NCBI RefSeq assembly: GCF_000426705.1
Contig: NZ_AUFW01000019.1
Coordinates: 62,001-126,000, forward strand
DNA length: 64,000 nt
Direction of reading: 5' to 3'
Origin: Spirochaeta cellobiosiphila DSM 17781
GTDB lineage: Bacteria > Spirochaetota > Spirochaetia > DSM-17781
The translations under genes and the position numbers were made by a program. Position 1 is the stretch's first letter, and each line of letters opens with the position of its first letter. The notes under the pieces are model-generated. The model was given only the letters and a program-made list of their open reading frames with translations, had not been told where the DNA came from and made no database searches. Below are positions 35,784 through 43,879 of this stretch, one piece after another.

Positions 35784-36764
35784 TTAAATTTCCATCCACT
35801 CAATTAACGAAATTTCACCTAATTTTGTTAAAGACCAATACAAATGCTCTATATCTTGTTTATCTTTTCTTTTTTTTATGCAAATCAAACCCAATTTTTC
35901 AAAACAAATTTCAATTTTATGAAAATCCTGATAATCAATTTTAAATTTGTCGTTCATTTTAATAATGTTCTTGCTTAATTGTGTTGTAAAGATTTTAACA
36001 ACCGATTCTTCAATATTTTCTGTTCGCAGAAATGGTGCTATTGTTAAAAATATTTCCTTATATGTAATGGTTAAATCTCTATTACTAACACCAATTATTC
36101 TATCATTATACATTGATTTTTTAAGAACTCTTCCTTTAATGCAAATAGATTTATCTAATTGATTTTCAATATCTTTATTTGACATAGGAACATCAACATC
36201 TATGGCTTGTTCTGATAAAGTATTATCCTGAGTAAAAGATGTTCTAATCCATCCATCTAGTATATATTCCTTATCAATATCAGCTAATGTCTGAACAATA
36301 GCTAATTGCAAATCTTTCTCAGACGAAACATATTTTACAACTCTACTATTTACCAGATTTAAAAATTCTTCATACTTAGCAACATTCTCTTTCTCATAAA
36401 AGTTATTATCACTTCTTTTGTTTCGAACATATTCATCCTCTAGGATAATTGTGAATATAGGGAAATTTTTTTTACTCTTTTTATATATTTTTTCTCGTTC
36501 TAAGGCATATTCATACTCAAGGTGCGTATAACTTTTACCAGTTTTTATATCAATACTACCATAACGTTTACCCAAAATAAGTAAATAAATATCTGAGTCA
36601 TCTATCCATCTATTAATTGTCTCTAATTGTTCTTTTCCTGGTTTAAAAAGTTCCATCCCTGCAGGTATATGATTAGCCATTAATATAGCCTCTACAGCCG
36701 CATTTCTTTCATCTATTAAATCTATATATGTTGAAGAAATAAATACCTGATACTTCTTTTTCAA
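35784..36764 (-). CDS. DUF4062-domain protein
   Basis: 326 residues. The first 90 residues carry the DUF4062 signature: YQVFISSTYIDLIDERNAA, MELFKPGKEQLETI, IDDSDIYLLILGKRYGSID and SYTHLEYEYALE. This fold is related to TIR-like domains and occurs in STAND-type and antiviral proteins. The C-terminal half has no recognised domain; its end resembles a winged helix (HKIEICFEKLGLICIKKR). Probably a stand-alone defence or signalling factor. Confidence 0.75.
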   Translation of the reverse strand: MKKKYQVFISSTYIDLIDERNAAVEAILMANHIPAGMELFKPGKEQLETINRWIDDSDIYLLILGKRYGSIDIKTGKSYTHLEYEYALEREKIYKKSKKNFPIFTIILEDEYVRNKRSDNNFYEKENVAKYEEFLNLVNSRVVKYVSSEKDLQLAIVQTLADIDKEYILDGWIRTSFTQDNTLSEQAIDVDVPMSNKDIENQLDKSICIKGRVLKKSMYNDRIIGVSNRDLTITYKEIFLTIAPFLRTENIEESVVKIFTTQLSKNIIKMNDKFKIDYQDFHKIEICFEKLGLICIKKRKDKQDIEHLYWSLTKLGEISLIEWMEI

Positions 36765-36821
36765 ATCACGCCCCTATTTTCTATATTTTTTGATTTATCA
36801 TTTTATCACAAGCAAATTAAT

Positions 36822-37232
36822 CTAAGCCTGATCAGCCATCTTCCCCTCATCCAACTTCTGAAAAACCCTAACCATCTCTAAAAGCTCTTTTATCCTACTA
36901 CTAGATAATTTCGAAGCTTCATTGCATAATTCCCTAATTATTGACTTCTCACCATATGAGACAATATTTTCTTTCATATATATATCATCAATAAAATCTT
37001 GCCTTTTATATTGAGTATTTTCCTTTCCTGTAACTAAATACTCTAAGCTAACGTTCAAAGCTTCTGCTACAGAAAATGCAATGTCAACTCTAGGTATTTT
37101 AGACTGACTACTTAACCATCCCTCTATCGTTCTATAGCTTAATCCAGTTAGATTTCCTAAGTCTTTAGCGGTGATGTCCTTTGCTTTCATAATAGAACGT
37201 AAATTAACTTGAAAACTCATACAACACTCCAT
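36822..37232 (-). CDS. XRE-family repressor at the divergent early promoter
   Basis: 136 residues with a Cro/CI helix-turn-helix (AKDLGNLTGLSYRTIEGWLS, then PRVDIAFSVAEALNVSLEYL). Divergent from the rightward early phage genes, the position of a phage immunity repressor. No protease-type cleavage domain is present. Confidence 0.82.
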   Translation of the reverse strand: MECCMSFQVNLRSIMKAKDITAKDLGNLTGLSYRTIEGWLSSQSKIPRVDIAFSVAEALNVSLEYLVTGKENTQYKRQDFIDDIYMKENIVSYGEKSIIRELCNEASKLSSSRIKELLEMVRVFQKLDEGKMADQA

Positions 37233-37280
37233 AAGAACCTATTTTCATTGTATTATCGTTATGTTAGCACGCTCTTTAAA

Positions 37281-37332
37281 GTAATTATATGTAATTCCCT
37301 CTTGACAAACACTTCCTATAGAGTAATCATAT
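37281..37332. promoter_or_regulatory. Divergent promoter/operator region
   Basis: GTAATyATAT occurs at 37281-37290 and 37323-37332, 42 bp apart. The first copy contains TATAAT on the minus strand (37284-37289). A TTGACA box for the rightward side lies at 37302-37307, and the second copy overlaps its expected -10. Candidate operators for the divergent XRE repressor. Confidence 0.45.
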
Positions 37333-37357
37333 AGAAAACACGCCTAAAGGAGTGGAT

Positions 37358-37540
37358 ATGATCACATCACAAGATAGTATAAAACTAGACACTGTAATTC
37401 GGGTTTCAAATGATGAAGCTAGACGTTTGAAATTATTCTTGAGTAAAACAGGTCGTAAACGAGCACCATTTGTCAAAACCTTGCTTATTTCATCCCTTGA
37501 AGAGTGGGAGAAATCTTCTAATCTAGAGAAGGAAGTATAG
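37358..37540 (+). CDS. Small early protein, RHH-like (60 aa)
   Basis: First rightward early gene. The ATG at 37358 follows AAAGGAG; the GTG at 37352 overlaps that site and is rejected. IKLDTVIRVSNDEARRLKLF and VKTLLISSLEEWE suggest a short ribbon-helix-helix type DNA-binding protein. Role uncertain (Cro- or excisionase-like possible). Confidence 0.5.
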   Translation: MITSQDSIKLDTVIRVSNDEARRLKLFLSKTGRKRAPFVKTLLISSLEEWEKSSNLEKEV

Positions 37541-37542
37541 TC

Positions 37543-37863
37543 ATGAGCACAATAGCCTACTCCATCCTAGATGAAAAAGAAGCCGCCGACTTTGTGCAGC
37601 ACCTAAAAGCACTAGAAGCTAAGATAGACATAATCCAATCACGATCCTTTCTCACCAAAGAATGGTATTCACGGGAAGAAGTAGCGGAAATGAAAGGATA
37701 TTCTATCAACCTAGTATCAACACAGCCCCTATTACTACCAAACTTTGGAGTACCTCACAGACTGTCCCAAGGCAAATGGGGGTTCCATTGGAAGGAAGTA
37801 GCAGAATGGCTTCCAAAAGACTATGACCAGATTCTTGCGGAATATGAAGGGCAAGAGCCATGA
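37543..37863 (+). CDS. Phage helix-turn-helix protein (106 aa)
   Basis: C-terminal half reads EWYSREEVAEMKGYSINLV and then GFHWKEVAEWLP, the layout of an excisionase/MerR-like HTH_17 domain that recognises DNA. N-terminal half forms a coiled helix. Overlaps the antirepressor gene by four bases. Confidence 0.55.
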   Translation: MSTIAYSILDEKEAADFVQHLKALEAKIDIIQSRSFLTKEWYSREEVAEMKGYSINLVSTQPLLLPNFGVPHRLSQGKWGFHWKEVAEWLPKDYDQILAEYEGQEP

Positions 37864-38585
37864 GTGATATTATAAGCTTTGATAACACATCCTTTGGGAA
37901 AGTTCGAGTAGTCTACAAAGAACAACAGCCTTGGTTCATAGCGATGGATATATGCCAGTCACTAGAAATCACACCAAGGGATAGTGTTAGATACTTGGAT
38001 GATGAAGACAAAAGCAATGTGTCTAGTAAACACATTGGTCTATCAGGAGGAAGAGACCTTCTTATCATCAATGAATCTGGCTTATATTCCCTTATCCTAC
38101 GTTCTCGTAAACCTCAAGCCAAAGCCTTCAAACGATGGGTAACCTCTGAAGTACTCCCCTCTATACGTCGAACAGGATCTTACAACAGTAAGAAGATACC
38201 CCAAACCTTCCCTGAAGCTCTACGAGCCTATGCTGAAGAAGTCGAAAAACGACAATCCTTGGAGATAGATAACCAAATCAAAGAATCCAGGATCAACAAA
38301 CTTATTCATACAGGTAAAACCTATACCATAACAGAACTAGCAAAGGAATTAGGATTTACCAGTGCTTCAAAGCTTAATAAGCAACTTCAAAAACTTGGTT
38401 TTCAATACAAAGTGAATGGCTGTTGGGTATGCACTAGCAAGTATTCTGACAAAGGATATGAACAAATCAAACAGGAGGAACGAGGTAATAAAATATTGTA
38501 TTACAGGAAATTAACAGGTTTAGGAAGAGATTTTGTTACAACCTTGATTTCACAGGAAGAACACGATGAAGACAAAAAAAGCTGA
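37860..38585 (+). CDS. BRO-family phage antirepressor
   Basis: 241 residues. N-terminal BRO-N domain (about 5-110): PWFIAMDICQSLEI, YLDDEDKSNV, LLIINESGLYSLILRSRKP, FKRWVTSEVLPSIRRTGSY. The C-terminal part (YTITELAKELGFTSASKLNK) resembles the ANT/KilA-type C-terminal DNA-binding domain. Likely counteracts the repressor during induction. Confidence 0.9.
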   Translation: MSDIISFDNTSFGKVRVVYKEQQPWFIAMDICQSLEITPRDSVRYLDDEDKSNVSSKHIGLSGGRDLLIINESGLYSLILRSRKPQAKAFKRWVTSEVLPSIRRTGSYNSKKIPQTFPEALRAYAEEVEKRQSLEIDNQIKESRINKLIHTGKTYTITELAKELGFTSASKLNKQLQKLGFQYKVNGCWVCTSKYSDKGYEQIKQEERGNKILYYRKLTGLGRDFVTTLISQEEHDEDKKS

Positions 38586-38668
38586 CCAACGGCCAGCCTC
38601 TCAACAATTTAGAAGGTATGTGAATGACCTTCATATATCCATAATACTAACAAACAAAGGATATTGCA

Positions 38669-38905
38669 ATGGAAAATTATGATGATTACTTACTTATCCT
38701 TAGAAAGGATCAATACGACGATATTATGCAAAACCTAAACTCTATTGATACCGACCTAACCAAAGCAAACACGACCTCAGAGTCGCTTTTGAAAGATATA
38801 ACAAATAAAAGGAGGTTAAAAAACATACACACCACCTTCAAGAACACTTATCTCATCAATAAAAGCCTATTGAGCAAGCGAATCTTGAAGCAAATCGAAC
38901 AATAA
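38669..38905 (+). CDS. Small hypothetical phage protein (78 aa)
   Basis: Helical, with MQNLNSIDTDLTKANTTSE in the middle; AAAGGATATTGCA precedes the ATG. No family recognised. Co-directional with flanking early genes. Confidence 0.5.
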   Translation: MENYDDYLLILRKDQYDDIMQNLNSIDTDLTKANTTSESLLKDITNKRRLKNIHTTFKNTYLINKSLLSKRILKQIEQ

Positions 38906-38936
38906 AAACAGTATCCCAACAATTTAGGAGAAGTGT

Positions 38937-39845
38937 ATGAATCTATCATTTATTAAACTCGATATTAACATACTCAATGACACCAAGATCAAAGTCATTC
39001 GAAAGATGCCTGACGGTGACAATATGTTTGTCCTATGGGTAGGAATACTCTGTCTAGGCATGAAAAGCGGTCGCCCAGGAGTACTGGAAATCGGTGAAAA
39101 CATTCCCTTCACCGATGAAATCCTGAGTGATGAGCTGGACATTCCCCTCAACACGGTAAAGCTAGGATTAGAAATGTTCGAACGATTACGAATGGTGGAA
39201 AAAGTCGAAGAGGGAACCTATTTAATTTCTAACTTTGAGAAACACCAGGAACTTGAGAAAATCGAGAATATGAGGGAAAAGGAACGTCAAAGAAAGGCGA
39301 AATACAGAGAAAAATTAGCCCTTGGATTGTCTTCAAATCAGGATGTCCCACGGGACAAGACAGGGACAGAACAGGGACAGGACGAGGACGTCCCCATGCC
39401 GTCCCCCGAATGTCCCGCTACAGATAAGAATAAGAATAAGACAAAGAATAAGAACAAGAGTATATACACAGGGACAGACCTGGAAGAAATCATCCAATTC
39501 GCTAAGGACCAAGATTTCAAACCTGACTTTCGTAAGCTACTCCCTCACATATCAGCCTATCGTTTGGGAACAGTACTTGAGGAAATGAGTTTCTATTCTA
39601 AATCAGAAGTGAAGGAAGCCATTACCAACTATATCCAGATCATGAATGATCAGGATAACTACAAATTAGGATTCCGCTACCAGGACCTTCTCAGCTTCTT
39701 GGAAAAGGGGATTAATCTATTCATCAACGATTCAGATCCTTTCACCGTTTACCGTAAGAATCGCGAACTACACCCCAGAGAAAGCCCTCAGGATTCATAC
39801 CAGGATAATTTTTGGGAGGAGGTAGAAAACCATGACAGATCGTGA
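38937..39845 (+). CDS. Phage replisome organiser / DnaD-like replication protein
   Basis: 302 residues. The N-terminal domain (FIKLDINILNDTKIKVIRKM, DNMFVLWVGILCLGMKSGR) matches the phage replisome organiser N-terminal winged helix that binds the origin. A low-complexity Lys/Asn linker (DKNKNKTKNKNKS) leads to a DnaD-like C-terminal part (EMSFYSKSEVKEAITNYI). Initiates phage DNA replication and recruits host helicase; the origin may lie in this gene, but no iterons are visible. Confidence 0.82.
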   Translation: MNLSFIKLDINILNDTKIKVIRKMPDGDNMFVLWVGILCLGMKSGRPGVLEIGENIPFTDEILSDELDIPLNTVKLGLEMFERLRMVEKVEEGTYLISNFEKHQELEKIENMREKERQRKAKYREKLALGLSSNQDVPRDKTGTEQGQDEDVPMPSPECPATDKNKNKTKNKNKSIYTGTDLEEIIQFAKDQDFKPDFRKLLPHISAYRLGTVLEEMSFYSKSEVKEAITNYIQIMNDQDNYKLGFRYQDLLSFLEKGINLFINDSDPFTVYRKNRELHPRESPQDSYQDNFWEEVENHDRS

Positions 39846-40302
39846 TTTTGTGGAAGGACTAAGACAGCGGTTCAACAAACTAACACCTGTTGATGCTAGG
39901 GATATTCTTGACGGTGTAAGACGATTTACAGACTCAGGAAGGAGTAAGTTATTTAGAATCTTCATTGACAGCTATGATTCATCCTTTCCCCCAAAATGGG
40001 GAATGATCAACAAGATTGCAAAGGTCAATGAGATACCTTTCCAGCAAAGATATAGCTCAAAAGTCATCTTTTGGAAGTGTAATAACTGTGGATGCTTATT
40101 TGAAAACTCTCCTGAAATATCCCGTTGTCCAAGCTGTAATGAGAATTATGAAAGGACTCTGTACACAGCAGAGACCTATCCAGAGGAAGTTATGCTAGAA
40201 GACGAAGCCCTTAAGCGACTGCACCAGTACAAAAACAGAGTAGAAGTAACCCCAGAATTGAAGAAGCAACTTAGTTTTGTGGGTTTAGATAAGAGCAATT
40301 AA
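39832..40302 (+). CDS. Zinc-ribbon replication-associated protein
   Basis: 156 residues. C-terminal zinc ribbon CNNCGCLFENSPEISRCPSC (CxxC-x13-CxxC). The N-terminal part (LTPVDARDILDGVRRF) is helical. Overlaps the replication gene by 14 bases, so probably involved in replication; exact role unknown. Confidence 0.6.
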   Translation: MTDRDFVEGLRQRFNKLTPVDARDILDGVRRFTDSGRSKLFRIFIDSYDSSFPPKWGMINKIAKVNEIPFQQRYSSKVIFWKCNNCGCLFENSPEISRCPSCNENYERTLYTAETYPEEVMLEDEALKRLHQYKNRVEVTPELKKQLSFVGLDKSN

Positions 40303-40317
40303 ACCTAAGGAATCAAA

Positions 40318-40500
40318 ATGTATTATATAGATGGACAAGCTTTTTATGATTATTCGGCTATTCCTGAATGGGTAAGGTTAACACCACCGAGAAGAAGATT
40401 TCCCATTAAAGCAGAAGGACCTAAAGAGGATAGGCCCCTACCCAAAGGAGAAATAGGATTACGATCCATGAGAGGCTTAAAATGTGTTTATCCAGATTAA
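40318..40500 (+). CDS. Small hypothetical protein (60 aa)
   Basis: ATG after TAAGGAATCAAA. Sequence YYIDGQAFYDYSAIPEWVRL and Pro/Arg-rich middle; no family recognised. Its 3' end overlaps a small membrane-protein ORF in another frame. Confidence 0.45.
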   Translation: MYYIDGQAFYDYSAIPEWVRLTPPRRRFPIKAEGPKEDRPLPKGEIGLRSMRGLKCVYPD

Positions 40501-40616
40501 AAAGGAAAAACCAATTCCTTTATAAGTTGGGGATTATTTTAAGATTATCCATAGTAGCAATTCCCTTTACCCTATTGGTAATTCTAGCTACTACGTTGTA
40601 TTTTAAGGGGCATTAG
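40482..40616 (+). CDS. Small single-pass membrane protein (44 aa)
   Basis: ATG at 40482 with GAGAGG 6 nt upstream. Basic N-terminus (MCLSRLKRKNQFLYKLG) followed by one long hydrophobic helix (IVAIPFTLLVILATTLYF). Overlaps the previous gene and ends 11 bases before the next start, as expected of a compact phage operon. Confidence 0.55.
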   Translation: MCLSRLKRKNQFLYKLGIILRLSIVAIPFTLLVILATTLYFKGH

Positions 40617-40627
40617 GAGTGAGTACC

Positions 40628-41281
40628 ATGGGAACAGAGACAAACATAGATATTGAAGACATCAAAAAGAAGGTAGCCAAACTCTTGTCATTATCTGAAA
40701 GCGATAATGAACATGAAGCGAACCTTGCCATGTTACAAGCGAATAAATTACTAGCAAAATACAACCTCGAAATGTCTGATATATCCCTGGAAGAACCAGA
40801 CCTGATAGAAGATTCCCTGTTCAAATCTTCTAAGAAATGGGAAAGGCGAATAGCTGCAGTCATCGCAGAGCTTAACTTTTGTTCAACCATGCTTGTTACA
40901 TATTCCACAGGTAGTGTTCAAATAGTATTTGTAGGAACGAAAGACAATGTGGAAGTAACTAAGATCATGTTTAAGAAAATCAGATCTCACTTCCTACAGA
41001 AGTCAAAATACTATCACCCAAGATTAAGAGATTCTTACTTAATGGGTGTATCCATCAGCATTATAGGAACTGTGACAGAAGTATTATCCAAAAGAAAACA
41101 GCCAGACAATACAGAAGAAAAAGGATTACTAGTCATTCAAAACCGATCGAATGAGTATGTAGAACAACTTACCAAAGGGAGAATGAGAAGATCCAGACAA
41201 TCAACGGTCATTAAGGAAGCTTACTTAAAAGGCCAAAGGGATGGACTTCAAGCTCCTATATTTGATGAAATAAAGAGGTAA
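40628..41281 (+). CDS. DUF2786-family protein
   Basis: 217 residues. N-terminal DUF2786 domain recognised by IKKKVAKLLSLSESDNEHEA followed by ANLAMLQANKLLAKYNL. The C-terminal region is basic (GRMRRSRQSTVIKEAYLKG). The ATG at 40628 lies 8 nt after AGGAG and is preferred to the GTG at 40619 within that site. Common in phages; function unknown. Confidence 0.75.
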   Translation: MGTETNIDIEDIKKKVAKLLSLSESDNEHEANLAMLQANKLLAKYNLEMSDISLEEPDLIEDSLFKSSKKWERRIAAVIAELNFCSTMLVTYSTGSVQIVFVGTKDNVEVTKIMFKKIRSHFLQKSKYYHPRLRDSYLMGVSISIIGTVTEVLSKRKQPDNTEEKGLLVIQNRSNEYVEQLTKGRMRRSRQSTVIKEAYLKGQRDGLQAPIFDEIKR

Positions 41282-41285
41282 CACC

Positions 41286-41636
41286 ATGCTAGTAGATTTA
41301 ACAAATGAAGAAGTGGACGTATTGCTTCAATATATTGATTTTACAAAGACCCTTGATGATGATCCATTCTTCCAAAAGATATTTATTAATGATCCAACTT
41401 TTCCAGATAAAACGATAACAGTTAAAGAAAAGTTAGACAGACTAATCTGTAAAGAACAAAATACTGCTGTTTATAGCAATGACATTAGGAATCTAAACGA
41501 TGGTCTTCAATGGTTGGACAAAGCCGTTAGGACCATTAACTATGGAGAATGCGGTATCAAACTGACCCTCAAAAGAGGAAAGATCTCATTGATAGATCCC
41601 TTTTACAAACCAAGGTTTCTACCAAACGAAGCTTAA
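41286..41636 (+). CDS. Hypothetical phage protein (116 aa)
   Basis: Five bases after the DUF2786 gene and co-directional. Acidic, helical N-terminus (LTNEEVDVLLQYIDFTKTLD). No family recognised. Confidence 0.5.
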   Translation: MLVDLTNEEVDVLLQYIDFTKTLDDDPFFQKIFINDPTFPDKTITVKEKLDRLICKEQNTAVYSNDIRNLNDGLQWLDKAVRTINYGECGIKLTLKRGKISLIDPFYKPRFLPNEA

Positions 41637-41683
41637 CTAAACACAAAGACAAATTACTAAGATAGCCAACTAGGAAAAACCAG

Positions 41684-41726
41684 GGGCAATGCTAAGGATA
41701 ACTATATCCTTTCATTGCCCTTTTTT
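41684..41726 (+). terminator. Rho-independent terminator of the early operon
   Basis: GGGCAATG / CATTGCCC with inner AAGGATA / TATCCTT pairing, then TTTTTT. Separates the early genes from the pre-late genes. Confidence 0.82.
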
Positions 41727-41742
41727 ATTACAGGAGGAACAC

Positions 41743-42009
41743 ATGAAGGAATTCACTATAACAAAAGCCCCAGAAACTGATCATGTCATTATCAAGATTG
41801 AAGGAGCGGTAAAGCCAGCTCTTTATCATTCCAATAAGGAAATGACAAAACATTTCAGAGATCAAGCAGAGGTTTTAGCTGATCAATTGATTAAAGCCTT
41901 ACCTGCCCAAACCTGTATAGAACTATTCAAGAATTTACAGGATAGATTTCTAGCTCCCATTGAAGATTCTATTCGCCTACCTGAAGAATCAATGGAGAAT
42001 TACCTATGA
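41743..42009 (+). CDS. Hypothetical phage protein (88 aa)
   Basis: ATG at 41743 after CAGGAGG. The longer frame to 41689 runs through the terminator and is rejected. Helical; QAEVLADQLIKALPAQTCIE. Overlaps the next gene by four bases. Confidence 0.55.
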   Translation: MKEFTITKAPETDHVIIKIEGAVKPALYHSNKEMTKHFRDQAEVLADQLIKALPAQTCIELFKNLQDRFLAPIEDSIRLPEESMENYL

Positions 42010-42263
42010 CAGCAAAGGAGTTTTTAATCATTGAAGAAAAACTCCGCAAAGCAGGGCCCATCGGATTAACCTCTCATGAATTGTCCCATATCTTACAGAC
42101 CTCAAAGCCCAGAGCATTGAGGTTATTGTTAGATATAGGAGCCACATTACCCATTAAACAGGAAGTGAGGTATTGCAAAGGGGGATCCGTATTGGTCTTT
42201 AGGATGGATATCTATGCGAGAGTTCAACAGCTCCGTTCTAGTTATGAGGGTTATTTGAAATGA
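42006..42263 (+). CDS. Small winged-helix protein (85 aa)
   Basis: LRKAGPIGLTSHELSHILQT and PRALRLLLDIGATLPI resemble a winged-helix DNA-binding domain. Overlaps the flanking genes by four bases each and so is coupled to the recombinase gene that follows. May regulate or direct that recombinase. Confidence 0.5.
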   Translation: MTAKEFLIIEEKLRKAGPIGLTSHELSHILQTSKPRALRLLLDIGATLPIKQEVRYCKGGSVLVFRMDIYARVQQLRSSYEGYLK

Positions 42264-43105
42264 ACGACACAGAATACAAATGGCTGAGTATCAAAGACAA
42301 TTATGTTCCAGGCATTAAGAAGTTTATTGCCTTCTGTAAAACCAGAAGACTGGATCTATCATCAAGTAGTTTGATCCAATTCAAACAGTTCTTACGAGAA
42401 CAGGGGTATGCCGTAAGAACAAGGAACCAATACATAGCAGGAGTGAAAAAGAGGTTGATTACCCTATTTGAGGAATCAGACGAAGCCTTAGATAATGTCA
42501 AAGCTTTTAGATTCTATGAAGGAATACGTAAGGTCAAACCCGATCCTATTAATTCCAAAGCCATCAATCTATCTAAGATACTAACACCCATTGAGAGAAA
42601 CAGAATTATCCTATCATCCTCCTTGAAAGCCTCCCTATTCATTGAGTTCATTACTAAGACAGGGCTAAGAGTATCCGAGGTATGTGTTCAACGCCAGCGA
42701 AGGATTGAAGCAATCGATGAAGAACATTCCTTGATCAGGGTTGATGGTAAGGGAGCCAAAGAGCGAACTGTTCAAGTCAAAACCATCTTAATTAATAGGA
42801 TTGTCAGAGCTTTTGAATCAAAAGTTTTTCTCTTTGAGACATCGACAGGAAAGGCCTACACTAGGCAGCAGGTCTACAAGATAGTGAGACGGGGAGCTAG
42901 GAGAAAGATTGGTCCTCATGTCTGCCGTCATACCTTTGCAACGGAAGTACTGAGGCAAGCCCCACAAGCAAGGAAAGCCTTATCACTCATGCTTGGTCAT
43001 AGTTCAATCAAGACGACAGATGATACCTATGTGCATATAGATCTACCTTATACCCTCCTGGATAACTTGTACACTCAGACAGAAGGTTTACAAAATGAAC
43101 CTTAA
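42260..43105 (+). CDS. Second tyrosine recombinase (XerC/D-like)
   Basis: 281 residues. N-terminal SAM-like domain (20-95) and catalytic domain with R137 (TGLRVSE), K164 (GKGAKE), H220 and R223 (HVCRHTFATEV), H247 (LGHSSI) and nucleophile Y257 (TYVHI). All catalytic positions are present, so it is probably active. Unlike the integrase at attL it has no arm-binding domain and lies between early genes and terS, just before a large inverted repeat. Possible roles: resolving concatemers or multimers, or DNA inversion. Confidence 0.88.
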   Translation: MNDTEYKWLSIKDNYVPGIKKFIAFCKTRRLDLSSSSLIQFKQFLREQGYAVRTRNQYIAGVKKRLITLFEESDEALDNVKAFRFYEGIRKVKPDPINSKAINLSKILTPIERNRIILSSSLKASLFIEFITKTGLRVSEVCVQRQRRIEAIDEEHSLIRVDGKGAKERTVQVKTILINRIVRAFESKVFLFETSTGKAYTRQQVYKIVRRGARRKIGPHVCRHTFATEVLRQAPQARKALSLMLGHSSIKTTDDTYVHIDLPYTLLDNLYTQTEGLQNEP

Positions 43106-43325
43106 GTTGACACAAAATGTAAACCCTAAGCTGTTTTATGCTTTACTGCACCCTAGGTTTACACTTTTGCCTTGCTTTTGTGGAAAAAAGGGGTTCATAA
43201 CGTATCTTTTGAACCTGTTTTTTCCACAAGTAAAGCAAAAAGGGTCCTTCCAGAGGGGGTTTTATGGATATCGGGCACAAAGCGCGCTGAGATTTTTCCC
43301 ACACAGATTTTATTTAGGGTTTACA
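43085..43325. promoter_or_regulatory. Four TGTAAACC sites: candidate terminase recognition region
   Basis: TGTAAACC occurs at 43085-43092 (-), 43118-43125 (+), 43156-43163 (-) and 43318-43325 (-). Four copies of an 8-mer in 241 bp are far above chance. The region directly precedes terS, where cos/pac sites usually lie, so these may be small-terminase binding sites; regulator operators are the alternative. Confidence 0.5.
43172..43238. repeat. Large imperfect inverted repeat before terS
   Basis: Left arm 43172-43197, right arm 43210-43238, 12-base centre. The arms share TTGCTT, TTGTGGAAAAAA and GGTTCA with small gaps. No T run follows, so it is not a standard terminator. Could be a cos/pac element or the site of the adjacent recombinase. 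Confidence 0.7.
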
Positions 43326-43327
43326 AA

Positions 43328-43879
43328 ATGGCTGAATTGATAGGAGTTTCAGAGTTTGCCAATCGTAAGAAGGTTACAAGACAGGCGGTCTATAAAGCCC
43401 TCAGTTCCGGACGTATTGAGTACAGTAATGAAAACCCCAAGAAGATTGATTGGGAGCTCATGTCTTACAGATGGGAAGAAAGAGATAGGCCTTCAACAAC
43501 AAGTGAGAAGACCCATGGATCCACCAAGAAAGAGAAGGAATATTATGACACTCAACTCAAGAAACTCGAGTACGAGGAGAAATCAGGAACATTAATTACT
43601 AAGGAAACTGTGGAGGATGTACTCTTTGATTTCACCCATCGCATGAAAGAATTAATAATGGCTATCCCCATACGTTCAGCCCCCCGTTGTCAGTCTGTCT
43701 TTGTAGATTATGTAGATTCTATATTAGGTGAAACTCTAAGTGAAAAAAAGAAGGAAGAGATACTGGAGAGGTTAGATGTAAAGGCTATTGAACGGCTTCT
43801 TGAGGAATGTTTGGAACCTGAAATGCGCTCCTTACTTGAAACAGCATCTGAGGAGGATTTCTTTGGGAAAGACTCCTGA
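43328..43879 (+). CDS. terS: Terminase small subunit (Nu1-like)
   Basis: 183 residues starting at ATG 43328. N-terminal winged helix (LIGVSEFANRKKVTRQAVYK) as in Nu1 of lambda, which binds the cos region; a central coiled coil (KKEKEYYDTQLKKLEYEEKS); and a C-terminal segment (EMRSLLETASEEDFFG) that would contact the large subunit. The open frame further upstream crosses the inverted repeat and is not used. Confidence 0.82.
   Translation: MAELIGVSEFANRKKVTRQAVYKALSSGRIEYSNENPKKIDWELMSYRWEERDRPSTTSEKTHGSTKKEKEYYDTQLKKLEYEEKSGTLITKETVEDVLFDFTHRMKELIMAIPIRSAPRCQSVFVDYVDSILGETLSEKKKEEILERLDVKAIERLLEECLEPEMRSLLETASEEDFFGKDS

Noticed and set aside
43095-43340. Open frame between the second recombinase and terS
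   Set aside because: It crosses the inverted repeat and the TGTAAACC sites, has no ribosome site and overlaps the recombinase stop; treated as non-coding.
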